A stretch of DNA of 32,543 nt from JBBSIN01 sp038232055 (GTDB taxonomy: Bacteria; Actinomycetota; Actinomycetes; JADGOV01). The DNA is taken from assembly GCA_038232055.1 (NCBI GenBank), contig JBBSIN010000025.1:1-32543 (forward strand), given 5' to 3'. The position numbers and the translations under genes are program-made. The notes below the pieces were generated by a model, which was given only the letters and a program-made list of their open reading frames with translations, was not told the origin of the DNA and did no database searches. Positions 24,165-31,994 of the stretch are shown here, piece after piece (the stretch's first letter is position 1; every line of letters starts with the position of its first letter).

Positions 24165-25348
24165 TGCTTCCCGCGGCGACCGAGGAGCTGCTGCGCAAGG
24201 CGGCCGACGACGTCCGGGCGGCGAGCGTCGACGACGCCGTCGACGGGGTGGTGCCGTCGTACGTGGTGGCGCCGCAGTCCGTCGACGAGGTGGCCGAGCT
24301 GCTCCGGGCGAGCGCGGGCCTGCGCGTCGTGCCGCGCGGCGGCGGCAGCAAGCTCGGCTGGGGTACGCCGCCCGAAGCGGTCGACGTACTCCTCGACCTG
24401 CGCCGGCTCGAGCGCGTGCTCGAGCACAACCCCGGCGACCTGGTGGTATCGGCGGAGGCAGGGATCCCGCTAGCCACCGTGCAGCAGCAGGTCGGCCGGC
24501 ATGGGCAGCTGCTCGGCCTCGACCCGCCGGAACCGGGCGCCACGCTCGGCGGCATTCTCAGCACCAACGCCTCCGGCCCGCGGCGGCTGCGCTATGGCAC
24601 CAGCCGCGACCTGCTCATCGGCGTGACGGTGGTGCTGGCCGACGGCACCGTGGCGCGCGCCGGCGGCAAGGTGGTCAAGAACGTCGCCGGCTACGACCTG
24701 ATGAAGTTGTTCTGCGGCGCGCTCGGCACCCTCGGCGTGGTCGTGGAGACGTCGTGGCGACTGCACCCGCGACCGCCCGCCCGTCGCGTCGTCACCCTCT
24801 CGTCGTACGACGGCGGGACCGTCCAGCGACTGCTGCACTCGACGCTGACCCCGACGGCGGCGGAGGTGATGGACCAGCGGCTGGTCGTCGTCTTCGAGAG
24901 CATCGAGCCGTCGGTCGACGCCCAGGCGGCCACGGCCCTGCAGCTGCTCGGCGACGGCGAGGTCGGCGAAGATCTGCCGGCCGGCTTTGGTCAGCGCCCC
25001 TGGTCACCCGGAGAGGTCGGGCTCAAGGTGACCTATCAGATCGGCGCGCTGCAGAACGTGCTCCAGGCGGTGCACGAGCTGGGCGACATCCGAGTGCGCG
25101 GCCGGGCTACCGTCGGCGTCCTCGACGTCGGCCTGCCGGCACTGACGCCCGGGGCGCTGCAGCAACTGCGACGGGAAATCGCCGCGTACGACGGCAGCGT
25201 CGTCGTCGTCGAGGCGCCGCCGGCCGTCAAGCCCGCGCTCGACGTCTGGGGCCCGGTAGGTGACAGCCTGCCGCTCATGCGGCGGGTGAAGGAACGCTTC
25301 GACCCGGACCGTCGCTTCGCCCCCGGCCGGTTCGTGGGAGGGATCTGA
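24164..25348 (+). CDS. glcE: glycolate oxidase subunit GlcE (FAD-binding)
   Basis: Second FAD-binding subunit of glycolate dehydrogenase, 394 aa. FAD_binding_4 motifs: VVPRGGGSKLGWGTPP, GATLGGILSTNASGPRRLRYG, then AGGKVVKNVAGYDLMKLFCG and GALGTLGVV. The C-terminal half is more divergent and ends FDPDRRFAPGRFVGGI, the usual end of the family. The ATG shares one base with the glcD stop (TGATG). Confidence 0.92.
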   Translation: MLPAATEELLRKAADDVRAASVDDAVDGVVPSYVVAPQSVDEVAELLRASAGLRVVPRGGGSKLGWGTPPEAVDVLLDLRRLERVLEHNPGDLVVSAEAGIPLATVQQQVGRHGQLLGLDPPEPGATLGGILSTNASGPRRLRYGTSRDLLIGVTVVLADGTVARAGGKVVKNVAGYDLMKLFCGALGTLGVVVETSWRLHPRPPARRVVTLSSYDGGTVQRLLHSTLTPTAAEVMDQRLVVVFESIEPSVDAQAATALQLLGDGEVGEDLPAGFGQRPWSPGEVGLKVTYQIGALQNVLQAVHELGDIRVRGRATVGVLDVGLPALTPGALQQLRREIAAYDGSVVVVEAPPAVKPALDVWGPVGDSLPLMRRVKERFDPDRRFAPGRFVGGI

Positions 25349-25349
25349 G

Positions 25350-26921
25350 ATGGCCGACCAGATCGACGACACGCACGGCAGCGACGTCGACGGGAGGGGC
25401 GGGACGGCGACGCAGACGCCGGAACCGGCCCAGACCGACGCGGCCGCGCAGGCGGTGGGCGCCCGCCGGCCCGAAGATCTGGCGCACACCCTCGAGCTCG
25501 GCCCGAGCACGAAGGCCGCGACGGTGGGGGCCGGCGAGGGCAGCGGCGTCGCGGTTTTTCCCGCCTTCGACGACCTACACCCGCCGGCGCAGGAGCTGAT
25601 CGACGACTGCGTGCATTGCGGCTTCTGTCTGCCGACCTGCCCGACGTACATGCTCTGGGGCGAGGAGATGGACTCCCCCCGGGGGCGGATCTACCTCATG
25701 GAGTCGGGTCGACACGGCGCCGCGATGGACGACACGATGGTGCGTCACATCGACCAGTGCCTCGGCTGCATGGCCTGCGTGACGGCCTGCCCCTCCGGCG
25801 TGCAGTACGACAAGCTGGTCGAGGCGACCCGCGCGCAGATCGACCGGCGCTACCGTCGGCCGGCGCTCGACCGCCTTCGCCGGGAGGCGATCTTCGCCCT
25901 GTTCCCCTATCCGAAGCGGCTCCGGGCGATGCGGGCGCCACTTCGGCTCTATCAGCGCAGCCGTCTCGGGTCGCTGCTGCACCGCGCCGGCGTCATCGAC
26001 CGGCTGCCCGGACTGCTGCGGTCGATGGAGTCACTGGCGCCGACGCTCGGCCCGGCGCCGGGAATCCCGGCCCGTACGCCGGCTCTCGGCGAGCGCCGAC
26101 GTACCGTCGGCCTGCTGCTGGGCTGCGTCCAGGGCGCCTTCTTCCCCGACGTCAACGCGGCAACGGTGCGCGTGCTCAGCGCCGAGGGGTGCGACGTCGT
26201 CGCGCCGCCGGCGCAGGGCTGCTGCGGGGCACTGTCCGCGCACGCCGGCCGGGAGGCCGAGGCGCTCGACTTCGCGCGGGCGCTGATCGGCACGTTCGAG
26301 CGGGAAGGCGTCGACACGGTCGTCGTCAACTCCGCGGGATGCGGCTCGAACATGAAGGACTACGCGCACCTCCTCCGCGACGACCCGGCATGGGCAGCGC
26401 GGGCGGCGGCATTCTCCGACCGGGTCCGTGACGTCACGGAGTTCCTCGCCGAGCTGGGTCCGGTCGCTCGGCGGTGCCCGCTGGAGATGCGCGTGGCCTA
26501 TCACGACGCCTGCCACCTTCAGCATGCGCAAGGCATCCGGGCCGAGCCGCGCGCCCTGCTGGGCGACATCCCGGGCCTCGAGCTGGCGGAGATCTCCGAG
26601 GGTGAGATCTGCTGCGGCTCCGCCGGCATCTACAACCTGCTCAAGCCCGAGCCGGCGGCCGAGCTCGGGGCGCGCAAGGCCGCGCACGTGTTGAGGACCG
26701 GCGCCGACGTCCTCGTCACGGCGAATCCGGGGTGTTGGATGCAGATTGCGATGACTTTGGAGCAGATGGGCCATAGAATGCCCGTCGCCCACACCATCCA
26801 GGTCCTCGACGCAGCGATCCGGGGGATACCGGTGGCGACTGTGCTCGCACAGTCGCTGAACGGCCCGGGAACGCCTCAGCCGCGGCGAGAGCCGCCGCAC
26901 AACCGGAAAGAGGTCGGGTAG
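25350..26921 (+). CDS. glcF: glycolate oxidase iron-sulfur subunit GlcF
   Basis: Electron-transfer subunit passing electrons from the flavoproteins to the respiratory chain, 523 aa. Two [4Fe-4S] ferredoxin motifs: C87-x2-C90-x2-C93-x3-C97 and C137-x2-C140-x2-C143-x3-C147, each followed by Pro. Two CCG domains follow (QGCCGALSAHAG with NSAGCGSNMKDYAH; AYHDACHLQHAQG with GEICCGSAGIYN). Residues 1 to about 72 are a polar, Ala/Gly/Asp/Thr-rich extension without cysteines that is longer than in E. coli GlcF (407 aa). An internal start cannot be excluded, but there is no ATG before the first cluster, and the ATG at 25350 fits the operon, 1 nt after glcE. Confidence 0.93.
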   Translation: MADQIDDTHGSDVDGRGGTATQTPEPAQTDAAAQAVGARRPEDLAHTLELGPSTKAATVGAGEGSGVAVFPAFDDLHPPAQELIDDCVHCGFCLPTCPTYMLWGEEMDSPRGRIYLMESGRHGAAMDDTMVRHIDQCLGCMACVTACPSGVQYDKLVEATRAQIDRRYRRPALDRLRREAIFALFPYPKRLRAMRAPLRLYQRSRLGSLLHRAGVIDRLPGLLRSMESLAPTLGPAPGIPARTPALGERRRTVGLLLGCVQGAFFPDVNAATVRVLSAEGCDVVAPPAQGCCGALSAHAGREAEALDFARALIGTFEREGVDTVVVNSAGCGSNMKDYAHLLRDDPAWAARAAAFSDRVRDVTEFLAELGPVARRCPLEMRVAYHDACHLQHAQGIRAEPRALLGDIPGLELAEISEGEICCGSAGIYNLLKPEPAAELGARKAAHVLRTGADVLVTANPGCWMQIAMTLEQMGHRMPVAHTIQVLDAAIRGIPVATVLAQSLNGPGTPQPRREPPHNRKEVG

Positions 26922-28675
26922 TGGACACCATCGTCGCCGCCGCCGCCTACCAGCAGGTTTACAACCCGGTCGCGCACTCGCTCGCGATCACCTCGATCTT
27001 CGCGGTGCTTCCGCTGCTGACTCTGTTCGTGCTGCTCGGCGGCTTCCGCGTGCCGGCGCAGTGGGCGGCGCTCGTCTCCCTCGTCGTCTCCCTCGTCGTC
27101 GCGGTCGTCGCGTACTCGATGCCGGTCGGGCAGGCGCTGGACTCGGCACTGGTTGGCGCGGCGTTCGGGCTCTTCCCGATCATGTGGATCGTGGTCAACG
27201 CGATCTGGGTCTACAACATGACGGTGGCCACCGGCCACTTCGACGTGCTGCGCCGATCGTTCGCGCGGGTCAGCGACGACCAGCGCATCCAGGCGATCAT
27301 CATCGCGTTCTGCTTCGGGGCGCTCCTCGAGGCGCTCGCCGGCTTCGGCACCCCGGTGGCGATCACCGCCGTCATGTTGATGGCCCTAGGTTTCCGGCCG
27401 ATGAAGGCAGCGGTGGTGGCGCTGGTAGCCAACACCGCCCCCGTCGCGTTCGGCGCGCTCGCCGTACCGATCATCACGCTCGGCAAGGTGACCGGCCTCA
27501 ACACCGACGTGCTCGGCACGACGGTCGGCCGGCAGACCCCGATCCTCGCCGTGTTCGTGCCGCTCGCGCTGGTCGCGATCGTCGACAAGGGCCGCGGGGT
27601 CCGACAGGTGTGGCCGGCCGCCGTCGTCACCGGCGTCACGTTCGGCATCGCGCAGTGGCTGACGTCGAACTACGTCAACGTGCCGTTAACGGACATCGTC
27701 GCGTCGCTGGTCTCGGCGCTGGCGCTCGTGCTCTTCCTGCGCGTCTGGCAGCCGAGTGAGCACTACGTGCCAGAGGAGTCCTACGACGACGAGCCGGTGG
27801 GCGCCGGCAACCTGCGGATGCGGCCCGTCGCGGGTGGCGCGTCCGACCAGCCGGGCGAGGGATTCGCGCGCCGGGTCCGGGCCGGCACCACCGAGGGCGC
27901 CGACCCGCCAGGCGAGGTGGCGCGTGCGTACGCGCCGTACCTGATCATCATCGCGATCTTCGTGCTGGCGAACATCCCGGCGATCAAGGGCACCCCGCCG
28001 GCCGCACCCGGCGGCAGCGGGACCGGGCTCAACGCGGTGACCCGGCTCTTCAAGTGGCCCGGGCTCGATGTCACCAACGGGGCTGGCAAGCCGCTCAGCC
28101 TCGTCGTCTTCAAGTTCGACTGGCTTGTCGCAGCCGGGACGCTGCTCTTGATCTCCGGTCTCATCACGATGCTGGTGCTGAAGGTGTCGCCGGCGCGCGC
28201 ACTCCGCGCCTACGTCGACACGCTGAACCAGCTCAAGTGGGCGATCCTCACCGTCGCCGCGGTCCTCGGCCTCGCCTTCGTGATGAACGCGTCCGGCCAG
28301 ACGAACACGCTGGGACTCTGGATGGCCGGCGCGGGCGGCTTCTTCGCGGTGATCTCGCCGATCCTCGGCTGGCTCGGCGTCGCGGTCACCGGCTCCGACA
28401 CCTCCTCGAATTCGCTGTTCGGCGCGCTGCAGGTCACCGCCGCGAAGGGCAGCGGCCTGTCACCGAACCTGCTGGCGGCCGCCAACTCCTCGGGCGGCGT
28501 ACTCGGCAAGATGATCTCGCCGCAGAACCTGGCGATCGCCGCGTCGGCGGTGGGCCTCGCGGGCCGGGAGGGCGACATCTTCCGGAAGGTCTTCGGCTGG
28601 AGCCTGGGCTTCCTGGTCCTGATGTGCCTGCTGATCTGGCTCCAGTCCAACGTGCTCTCCGGGATGATCCCCTAG
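26921..28675 (+). CDS. lctP: L-lactate/glycolate permease (LctP family)
   Basis: Membrane transporter of the lactate permease family (TC 2.A.14), 584 aa with about 12-14 hydrophobic segments. Family motifs: FGALLEALAGFGTPVAITA, ALVANTAPVAFGALAVPI, SPILGWLGVAVTGSDTSSNSLFGALQ and SPQNLAIAASAVG. A charged loop of about 60 residues (about 285-345, EHYVPEESYDDEPVG... to ADPPGEVARAY) is inserted near the middle. GTG start sharing one base with the glcF stop, with AGAGG upstream. Its position suggests glycolate uptake, like E. coli GlcA; lactate is also possible since the family takes both. Confidence 0.92.
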   Translation: MDTIVAAAAYQQVYNPVAHSLAITSIFAVLPLLTLFVLLGGFRVPAQWAALVSLVVSLVVAVVAYSMPVGQALDSALVGAAFGLFPIMWIVVNAIWVYNMTVATGHFDVLRRSFARVSDDQRIQAIIIAFCFGALLEALAGFGTPVAITAVMLMALGFRPMKAAVVALVANTAPVAFGALAVPIITLGKVTGLNTDVLGTTVGRQTPILAVFVPLALVAIVDKGRGVRQVWPAAVVTGVTFGIAQWLTSNYVNVPLTDIVASLVSALALVLFLRVWQPSEHYVPEESYDDEPVGAGNLRMRPVAGGASDQPGEGFARRVRAGTTEGADPPGEVARAYAPYLIIIAIFVLANIPAIKGTPPAAPGGSGTGLNAVTRLFKWPGLDVTNGAGKPLSLVVFKFDWLVAAGTLLLISGLITMLVLKVSPARALRAYVDTLNQLKWAILTVAAVLGLAFVMNASGQTNTLGLWMAGAGGFFAVISPILGWLGVAVTGSDTSSNSLFGALQVTAAKGSGLSPNLLAAANSSGGVLGKMISPQNLAIAASAVGLAGREGDIFRKVFGWSLGFLVLMCLLIWLQSNVLSGMIP

Positions 28676-28698
28676 GCATTCTCCCGGAGGGTGTCAGC

Positions 28699-29271
28699 TC
28701 AGCCGGCGTGACCGCGGTGCCGGCCGCCGACCCCCTCGGAGTCGTCCCGGCCCTCGTGGTGCCCGTCGACGCTGTCGGCGCCGTCGCCGCCCTCGATCTC
28801 GTCGCCGTCGGTCGCGCCGGCGATGGCGTCGTCGCCACCGTCACCACGGACGCGGTCGTGGCCACGACCACCGGAGAGCGCGTCGTCGCCGGCCCCGCCG
28901 GAGAGCAGGTCGTCGCCGCTGCCACCGGCGAGCGTGTCGTCGCCGGCCTCACCAGAGACCGCGTCGTTGCCGCTACCGGCGTCTACCACGTCGTCCCCCA
29001 CACCAGCGCTGATGACGTCGGTCCCTGATGACCCGCACACGATGTCGTTGCCGGCGCCGGCCGACACCCGGTGTCCGGATGCCCGTACGACGATGACGTC
29101 ACCCCTCGACGTGCCCTTGACGAGATGCGGGGAGGTCTTCGTGACGACGATCGTCGCGCGATGGCCATGGCAGGACGGCCGCGCCGAGGCCGCCGACGCG
29201 GGCAACGGGCTGTAGGCGCAGACCGCGAGCGGCGTCGCGGCGGCAATGGCGAGCAGTCGACGGTGGTTCAT
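28699..29271 (-). CDS. secreted RTX-repeat (hemolysin-type calcium-binding) protein
   Basis: 190-aa exported protein. The ATG at 29271 has an AGGAG 7 nt upstream on the minus strand (29279-29283). Residues 1 to about 30 form a signal peptide (MNHRRLLAIAAATPLAVCAY, then PASAASA). From about residue 70 there is a run of nonapeptide-like GD-rich repeats, e.g. AGAGNDIVC, VGDDVVDAG, SGNDAVSGE, AGDDTLAGG, SGDDLLSGG and AGDDALSGG, which in RTX proteins bind Ca2+ and form a parallel beta roll. The tail is His/Arg/Gly rich. There is no enzymatic domain and no type I secretion gene nearby; export by Sec is implied. It converges on lctP with a 23-bp gap. Role unknown. Confidence 0.8.
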   Translation of the reverse strand: MNHRRLLAIAAATPLAVCAYSPLPASAASARPSCHGHRATIVVTKTSPHLVKGTSRGDVIVVRASGHRVSAGAGNDIVCGSSGTDVISAGVGDDVVDAGSGNDAVSGEAGDDTLAGGSGDDLLSGGAGDDALSGGRGHDRVRGDGGDDAIAGATDGDEIEGGDGADSVDGHHEGRDDSEGVGGRHRGHAG

Positions 29272-29371
29272 GTGGCGGCTCCTGTGGTGGAGGTTCTGGA
29301 GGTTCACGACAAGGCATCGGTGCTGCCCGTCCGGGCCCGCACCGCCGTTCGGCGCAGCGTGCGTTGCGGCG

Positions 29372-29377
29372 TACGGT
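29372..29377 (+). promoter_or_regulatory. possible -10 box of a leaderless promoter for the CoA ligase-nadD-rsfS unit
   Basis: TACGGT lies 7 nt before the GTG at 29385 with no Shine-Dalgarno sequence in between, the same spacing as at valS and mreB. It helps to choose this start. Confidence 0.4.
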
Positions 29378-29384
29378 CGCGTCC

Positions 29385-30686
29385 GTGACCTCCCACATGT
29401 ACGACGCTGCGGCCGAGGCCATGTCCGTCGATGAGCGGACGGTCCTCCAGCAGGCGAGGCTGGGGGCCCTCGTCGACCGCCTGCTTGGTACCGACGGGCC
29501 GCAGGCGCGGCTGTTGCGCGGAGCCGGTGTCGCCGCGGGTGCGGGGCTGACGCTCGACGACCTGCCGAAGCTTCCGACGACGACGAAGTCCGATCTGTGG
29601 GAGCACTATCCGTTCGGCATGCTCGCCGTGCCGCGCGCGGACGTCGTCGCCGTACACGGTTCGAGCGGCACCGGCGGCCGACCGACGCTCGTCGCCTACA
29701 CCGCCGCCGACCTGCGGCTGTGGGGCGAGATGGTCGCGCGGTCCCTCGGCTGCGCCGGCGCGACGCCGGCCAGCCTGGTGCACAACGCCTACGGCTACGG
29801 GCTTTTCACCGGCGGGCTCGGCATCCACTACGGCGCGACGACGATGGGCGCAGCGGTCGTGCCGGTGTCCGGCGGCATGACCGCCCGCCAGATCACGCTG
29901 ATCCGTGACCTCCGTCCCGACGTGCTCACGTGTACGCCGTCGTACGCCGTGACGATCGGTGAGGCGCTCCGCGAGGCCGGCGTCGAGACCACCAGCCTGC
30001 GCGCCGGCATCTTCGGTGCCGAGCCGTGGAGCGAGGCGCTGCGTCGGCAGATCGAGGACCTGCTGGGCGTGCGGGCGGTGGACATCTACGGCCTGTCGGA
30101 GGTGATCGGCCCGGGCGTCGCGACCGAGTGCCTGGAGGAGCAGGCGGGGCTGCACGTCAACGAGGACCATTTCCTGGTCGAGGCGCTCGACCCGGCGACT
30201 GGCGACCCGGTGAACGACGGCACCCCCGGCGAGCTGACCTTCACCACGCCGACGAAGCAGGCGCTGCCGCTCCTGCGCTATCGCACCGGTGACATCGCCT
30301 GGCTCGACCGCGGGGCATGCTCGTGCGGACGGACCCTGGTGCGGATGAGCAAGGTGCTCGGTCGCCGTGACGACATGCTCGTTATCCGCGGCGTCAACGT
30401 CTACCCGAGCGAGGTGGAGGCCGTGCTGCTGGCCGACCAGCGCGTCGTACCGCATTACCTGCTCGTCGTCGACCGACGTACGCCGATGGCCCGGCTGCTG
30501 GTCTGCTGCGAGGGCCAGGGCGACTCGCTGCACGACGACCTCGATGGCGCCCTGCGCGAGCGGCTCGGCCTGCACGCCGACGTCCGGTTGCTGCCCGCCG
30601 GGACGGTGCCCAGGCAGGAGGTCGGGAAGACCGTACGGGTCGTGTCCTGGACGGAGGGACCTGCGCCCTTGGCCGGGCTGGAGTGA
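29385..30686 (+). CDS. phenylacetate--CoA ligase family protein (PaaK-like)
   Basis: Adenylate-forming acyl-CoA ligase, 433 aa from the GTG at 29385 (alternatives: TTG 29364, ATG 29397). The phosphate-binding loop is SSGTGGRPT (residues 93-101), where most PaaK proteins have SSGTTGKPT. Other motifs: VHNAYGYGLFTGGLGIHYGA, IDIYGLSE-like VDIYGLSEV, LRYRTGDIAWL, GRRDDMLVIRGVNVYPSEVE and the C-terminal lysine motif EVGKTVRVV. The fold and length are complete. No other phenylacetate catabolic gene is nearby, so the aromatic or other acid substrate is unknown. Its stop overlaps the nadD start by 4 nt (GTGA). Confidence 0.88.
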   Translation: MTSHMYDAAAEAMSVDERTVLQQARLGALVDRLLGTDGPQARLLRGAGVAAGAGLTLDDLPKLPTTTKSDLWEHYPFGMLAVPRADVVAVHGSSGTGGRPTLVAYTAADLRLWGEMVARSLGCAGATPASLVHNAYGYGLFTGGLGIHYGATTMGAAVVPVSGGMTARQITLIRDLRPDVLTCTPSYAVTIGEALREAGVETTSLRAGIFGAEPWSEALRRQIEDLLGVRAVDIYGLSEVIGPGVATECLEEQAGLHVNEDHFLVEALDPATGDPVNDGTPGELTFTTPTKQALPLLRYRTGDIAWLDRGACSCGRTLVRMSKVLGRRDDMLVIRGVNVYPSEVEAVLLADQRVVPHYLLVVDRRTPMARLLVCCEGQGDSLHDDLDGALRERLGLHADVRLLPAGTVPRQEVGKTVRVVSWTEGPAPLAGLE

Positions 30687-31285
30687 GTCCGGTGCGCCTC
30701 GGGGTGATGGGTGGCACGTTCGACCCCATCCACCACGGACACCTCGTCGCGGCGAGCGAGGTCGCCGCGCTCTTCGCTCTGGACGAGGTCGTCTTCGTAC
30801 CGACCGGCCAGCCTTGGCAAAAAGAGCAGCGCTCCGTCTCCGCGCCGGAGGACCGATACCTCATGACCGTCGTCGCTACGGCGTCCAACCCACGCTTCTC
30901 GGTGAGCCGGATCGACGTGGACCGGGCCGGGCCGACGTACACGATCGACACGCTTCGCGACCTGCGGGCCGAACGAGGCGGCGAATGTGAGCTGTTCTTC
31001 ATCACCGGCGCGGACGCCCTCGCGCAGATTCTCACCTGGCACGCGACCGACGACCTCTTCCGGCTCGCCCACTTCATCGGGGTGACGCGGCCCGGGCATC
31101 GGCTCGCCGACCCCGGCTTCCCGGCGGGGGCGGTGAGCCTGGTCGAGATCCCCGCCATGGCGATCTCGTCGACCGACTGCCGTGCCCGCGTGGAGGGCGG
31201 GCTGCCGATTTGGTACCTCGTCCCGGACGGGGTCGTGCAGTACATCACCAAGACCCACCTCTACCGCGGCCGCGTGGGACAATGA
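30683..31285 (+). CDS. nadD: nicotinate-mononucleotide adenylyltransferase
   Basis: Makes NaAD from NaMN and ATP in NAD synthesis, 200 aa. Nucleotidyltransferase motifs GGTFDPIHHGHL (residues 10-21, with HHGH) and the C-terminal ISSTDCRARV (usually ISST-x-[IL]-R). The GTG overlaps the upstream ligase stop. A second in-frame GTG at 30692 is possible. It is followed by rsfS, its usual partner; proA, the common upstream neighbour in actinobacteria, has been replaced by the CoA ligase. Confidence 0.96.
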   Translation: MSPVRLGVMGGTFDPIHHGHLVAASEVAALFALDEVVFVPTGQPWQKEQRSVSAPEDRYLMTVVATASNPRFSVSRIDVDRAGPTYTIDTLRDLRAERGGECELFFITGADALAQILTWHATDDLFRLAHFIGVTRPGHRLADPGFPAGAVSLVEIPAMAISSTDCRARVEGGLPIWYLVPDGVVQYITKTHLYRGRVGQ

Positions 31286-31320
31286 CGGGGACCTGTCCCC
31301 GAGCCAAGACTGAGTCGCCT

Positions 31321-31704
31321 GTGACCGCTTCCGCCCATGCCGTCGAACTCGCCGAGGCCGCCGCCGAAGCCGCCGCCGACAAGAAGGCGTCCGACATCCT
31401 CATCCTCGACGTGAGCGACCAGCTCGTCATCACCGACTGTTTCGTGCTCGCCTCCGCCCCCAACGACCGCCAGGTACGATCGGTGGTCGACGCGATCGAG
31501 GAGCGCCTGCTGATGCTGGGCGCGAAGCCGGTCCGGCGAGAGGGCGAGCGCGACAATCGCTGGGTGCTGCTGGACTACGTCGACATCGTCGTCCACGTCC
31601 AGCACTCCGAGGAACGCACCTACTACTCGCTGGAGCGGCTCTGGAAGGACTGTCCCAGCCTGCCGCTGCCCGCCTCGGCCATGCCGGCGGCGGCCGGCAC
31701 CTGA
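31321..31704 (+). CDS. rsfS: ribosome silencing factor RsfS
   Basis: Binds L14 and blocks subunit joining under starvation, 127 aa from the GTG at 31321. Core motifs: DVSDQLVITDCFVLASAPNDRQV, EERLLMLGAKPVRREGERDNRWVLLDYVDIVVHVQHSEERTYYSLERLW, all typical. The GTG start matches the usual MTAS...ELAEAAAEAAADKKA N-terminus. An in-frame ATG at 31282 overlaps the nadD stop (ATGA), would add 13 residues and is a real alternative, since it would be translationally coupled. The C-terminal 15 residues are Pro/Ala rich. Confidence 0.94.
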   Translation: MTASAHAVELAEAAAEAAADKKASDILILDVSDQLVITDCFVLASAPNDRQVRSVVDAIEERLLMLGAKPVRREGERDNRWVLLDYVDIVVHVQHSEERTYYSLERLWKDCPSLPLPASAMPAAAGT

Positions 31705-31775
31705 TCGGTCCCGCTCCGGCGCTCCCGCCCCAGCGGATCGTTACGCTGCGACGAGAGCTGAGGATGGCCGCTGTG

Positions 31776-31781
31776 TAAACT
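31776..31781 (+). promoter_or_regulatory. probable -10 box of the tRNA-Ala promoter
   Basis: TAAACT (in TGTGTAAACT) lies 13 nt before the mature tRNA 5' end, which is a plausible distance for a short 5' leader removed by RNase P. No strong -35 is seen. Confidence 0.45.
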
Positions 31782-31794
31782 GGCGCCGGTTCTC

Positions 31795-31870
31795 GGGGCT
31801 ATAGCTCAGCTGGTAGAGCACTTGCTCGGCAGGCAAGGGGTCAGGGGTTCGAATCCCCTTAGCTCCACCA
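31795..31870 (+). tRNA. tRNA-Ala (anticodon GGC), CCA encoded
   Basis: A 76-nt cloverleaf: acceptor GGGGCTA/TAGCTCC with the G3.U70 pair that identifies alanine tRNAs, D arm GCTC/GAGC, anticodon stem CTTGC/GCAAG, T arm AGGGG-TTCGAAT-CCCCT, discriminator A and encoded CCA. The anticodon loop reads TCGGCAG (31826-31832), so anticodon GGC is at 31828-31830. Position 33 (31827) is C where U is nearly universal, and the 32/38 pair is U/G. It follows rsfS by 90 nt and borders degraded mobile DNA. Confidence 0.95.
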
Positions 31871-31940
31871 TGGTGGTTTTACTAGAACCCCCGCCCGCAA
31901 GAGCGGTGGCTAGTAGGTCCGCCGAGGAGTTCCACCCAGA

Positions 31941-31964
31941 CGAGGCGCCCGCGCGGGCGCCTCG
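31941..31964. repeat. perfect 24-bp palindrome
   Basis: CGAGGCGCCCGC is followed directly by its reverse complement GCGGGCGCCTCG. It could be a terminator for the tRNA transcript or for DNA entering from the right; no U tract follows. Confidence 0.7.
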
Positions 31965-31994
31965 CTCGCGTTCGCGCTGGTAGACGGCTGGACG

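Noticed and set aside
29304..30575. 423-aa minus-strand open frame opposite the CoA ligase
   Set aside because: Shadow of the ligase; no motif.
31806..31870. Minus-strand frame reading through the tRNA (VELRGFEPLTPC...)
   Set aside because: This string is the familiar false translation of a tRNA on its opposite strand, not protein-coding sequence.
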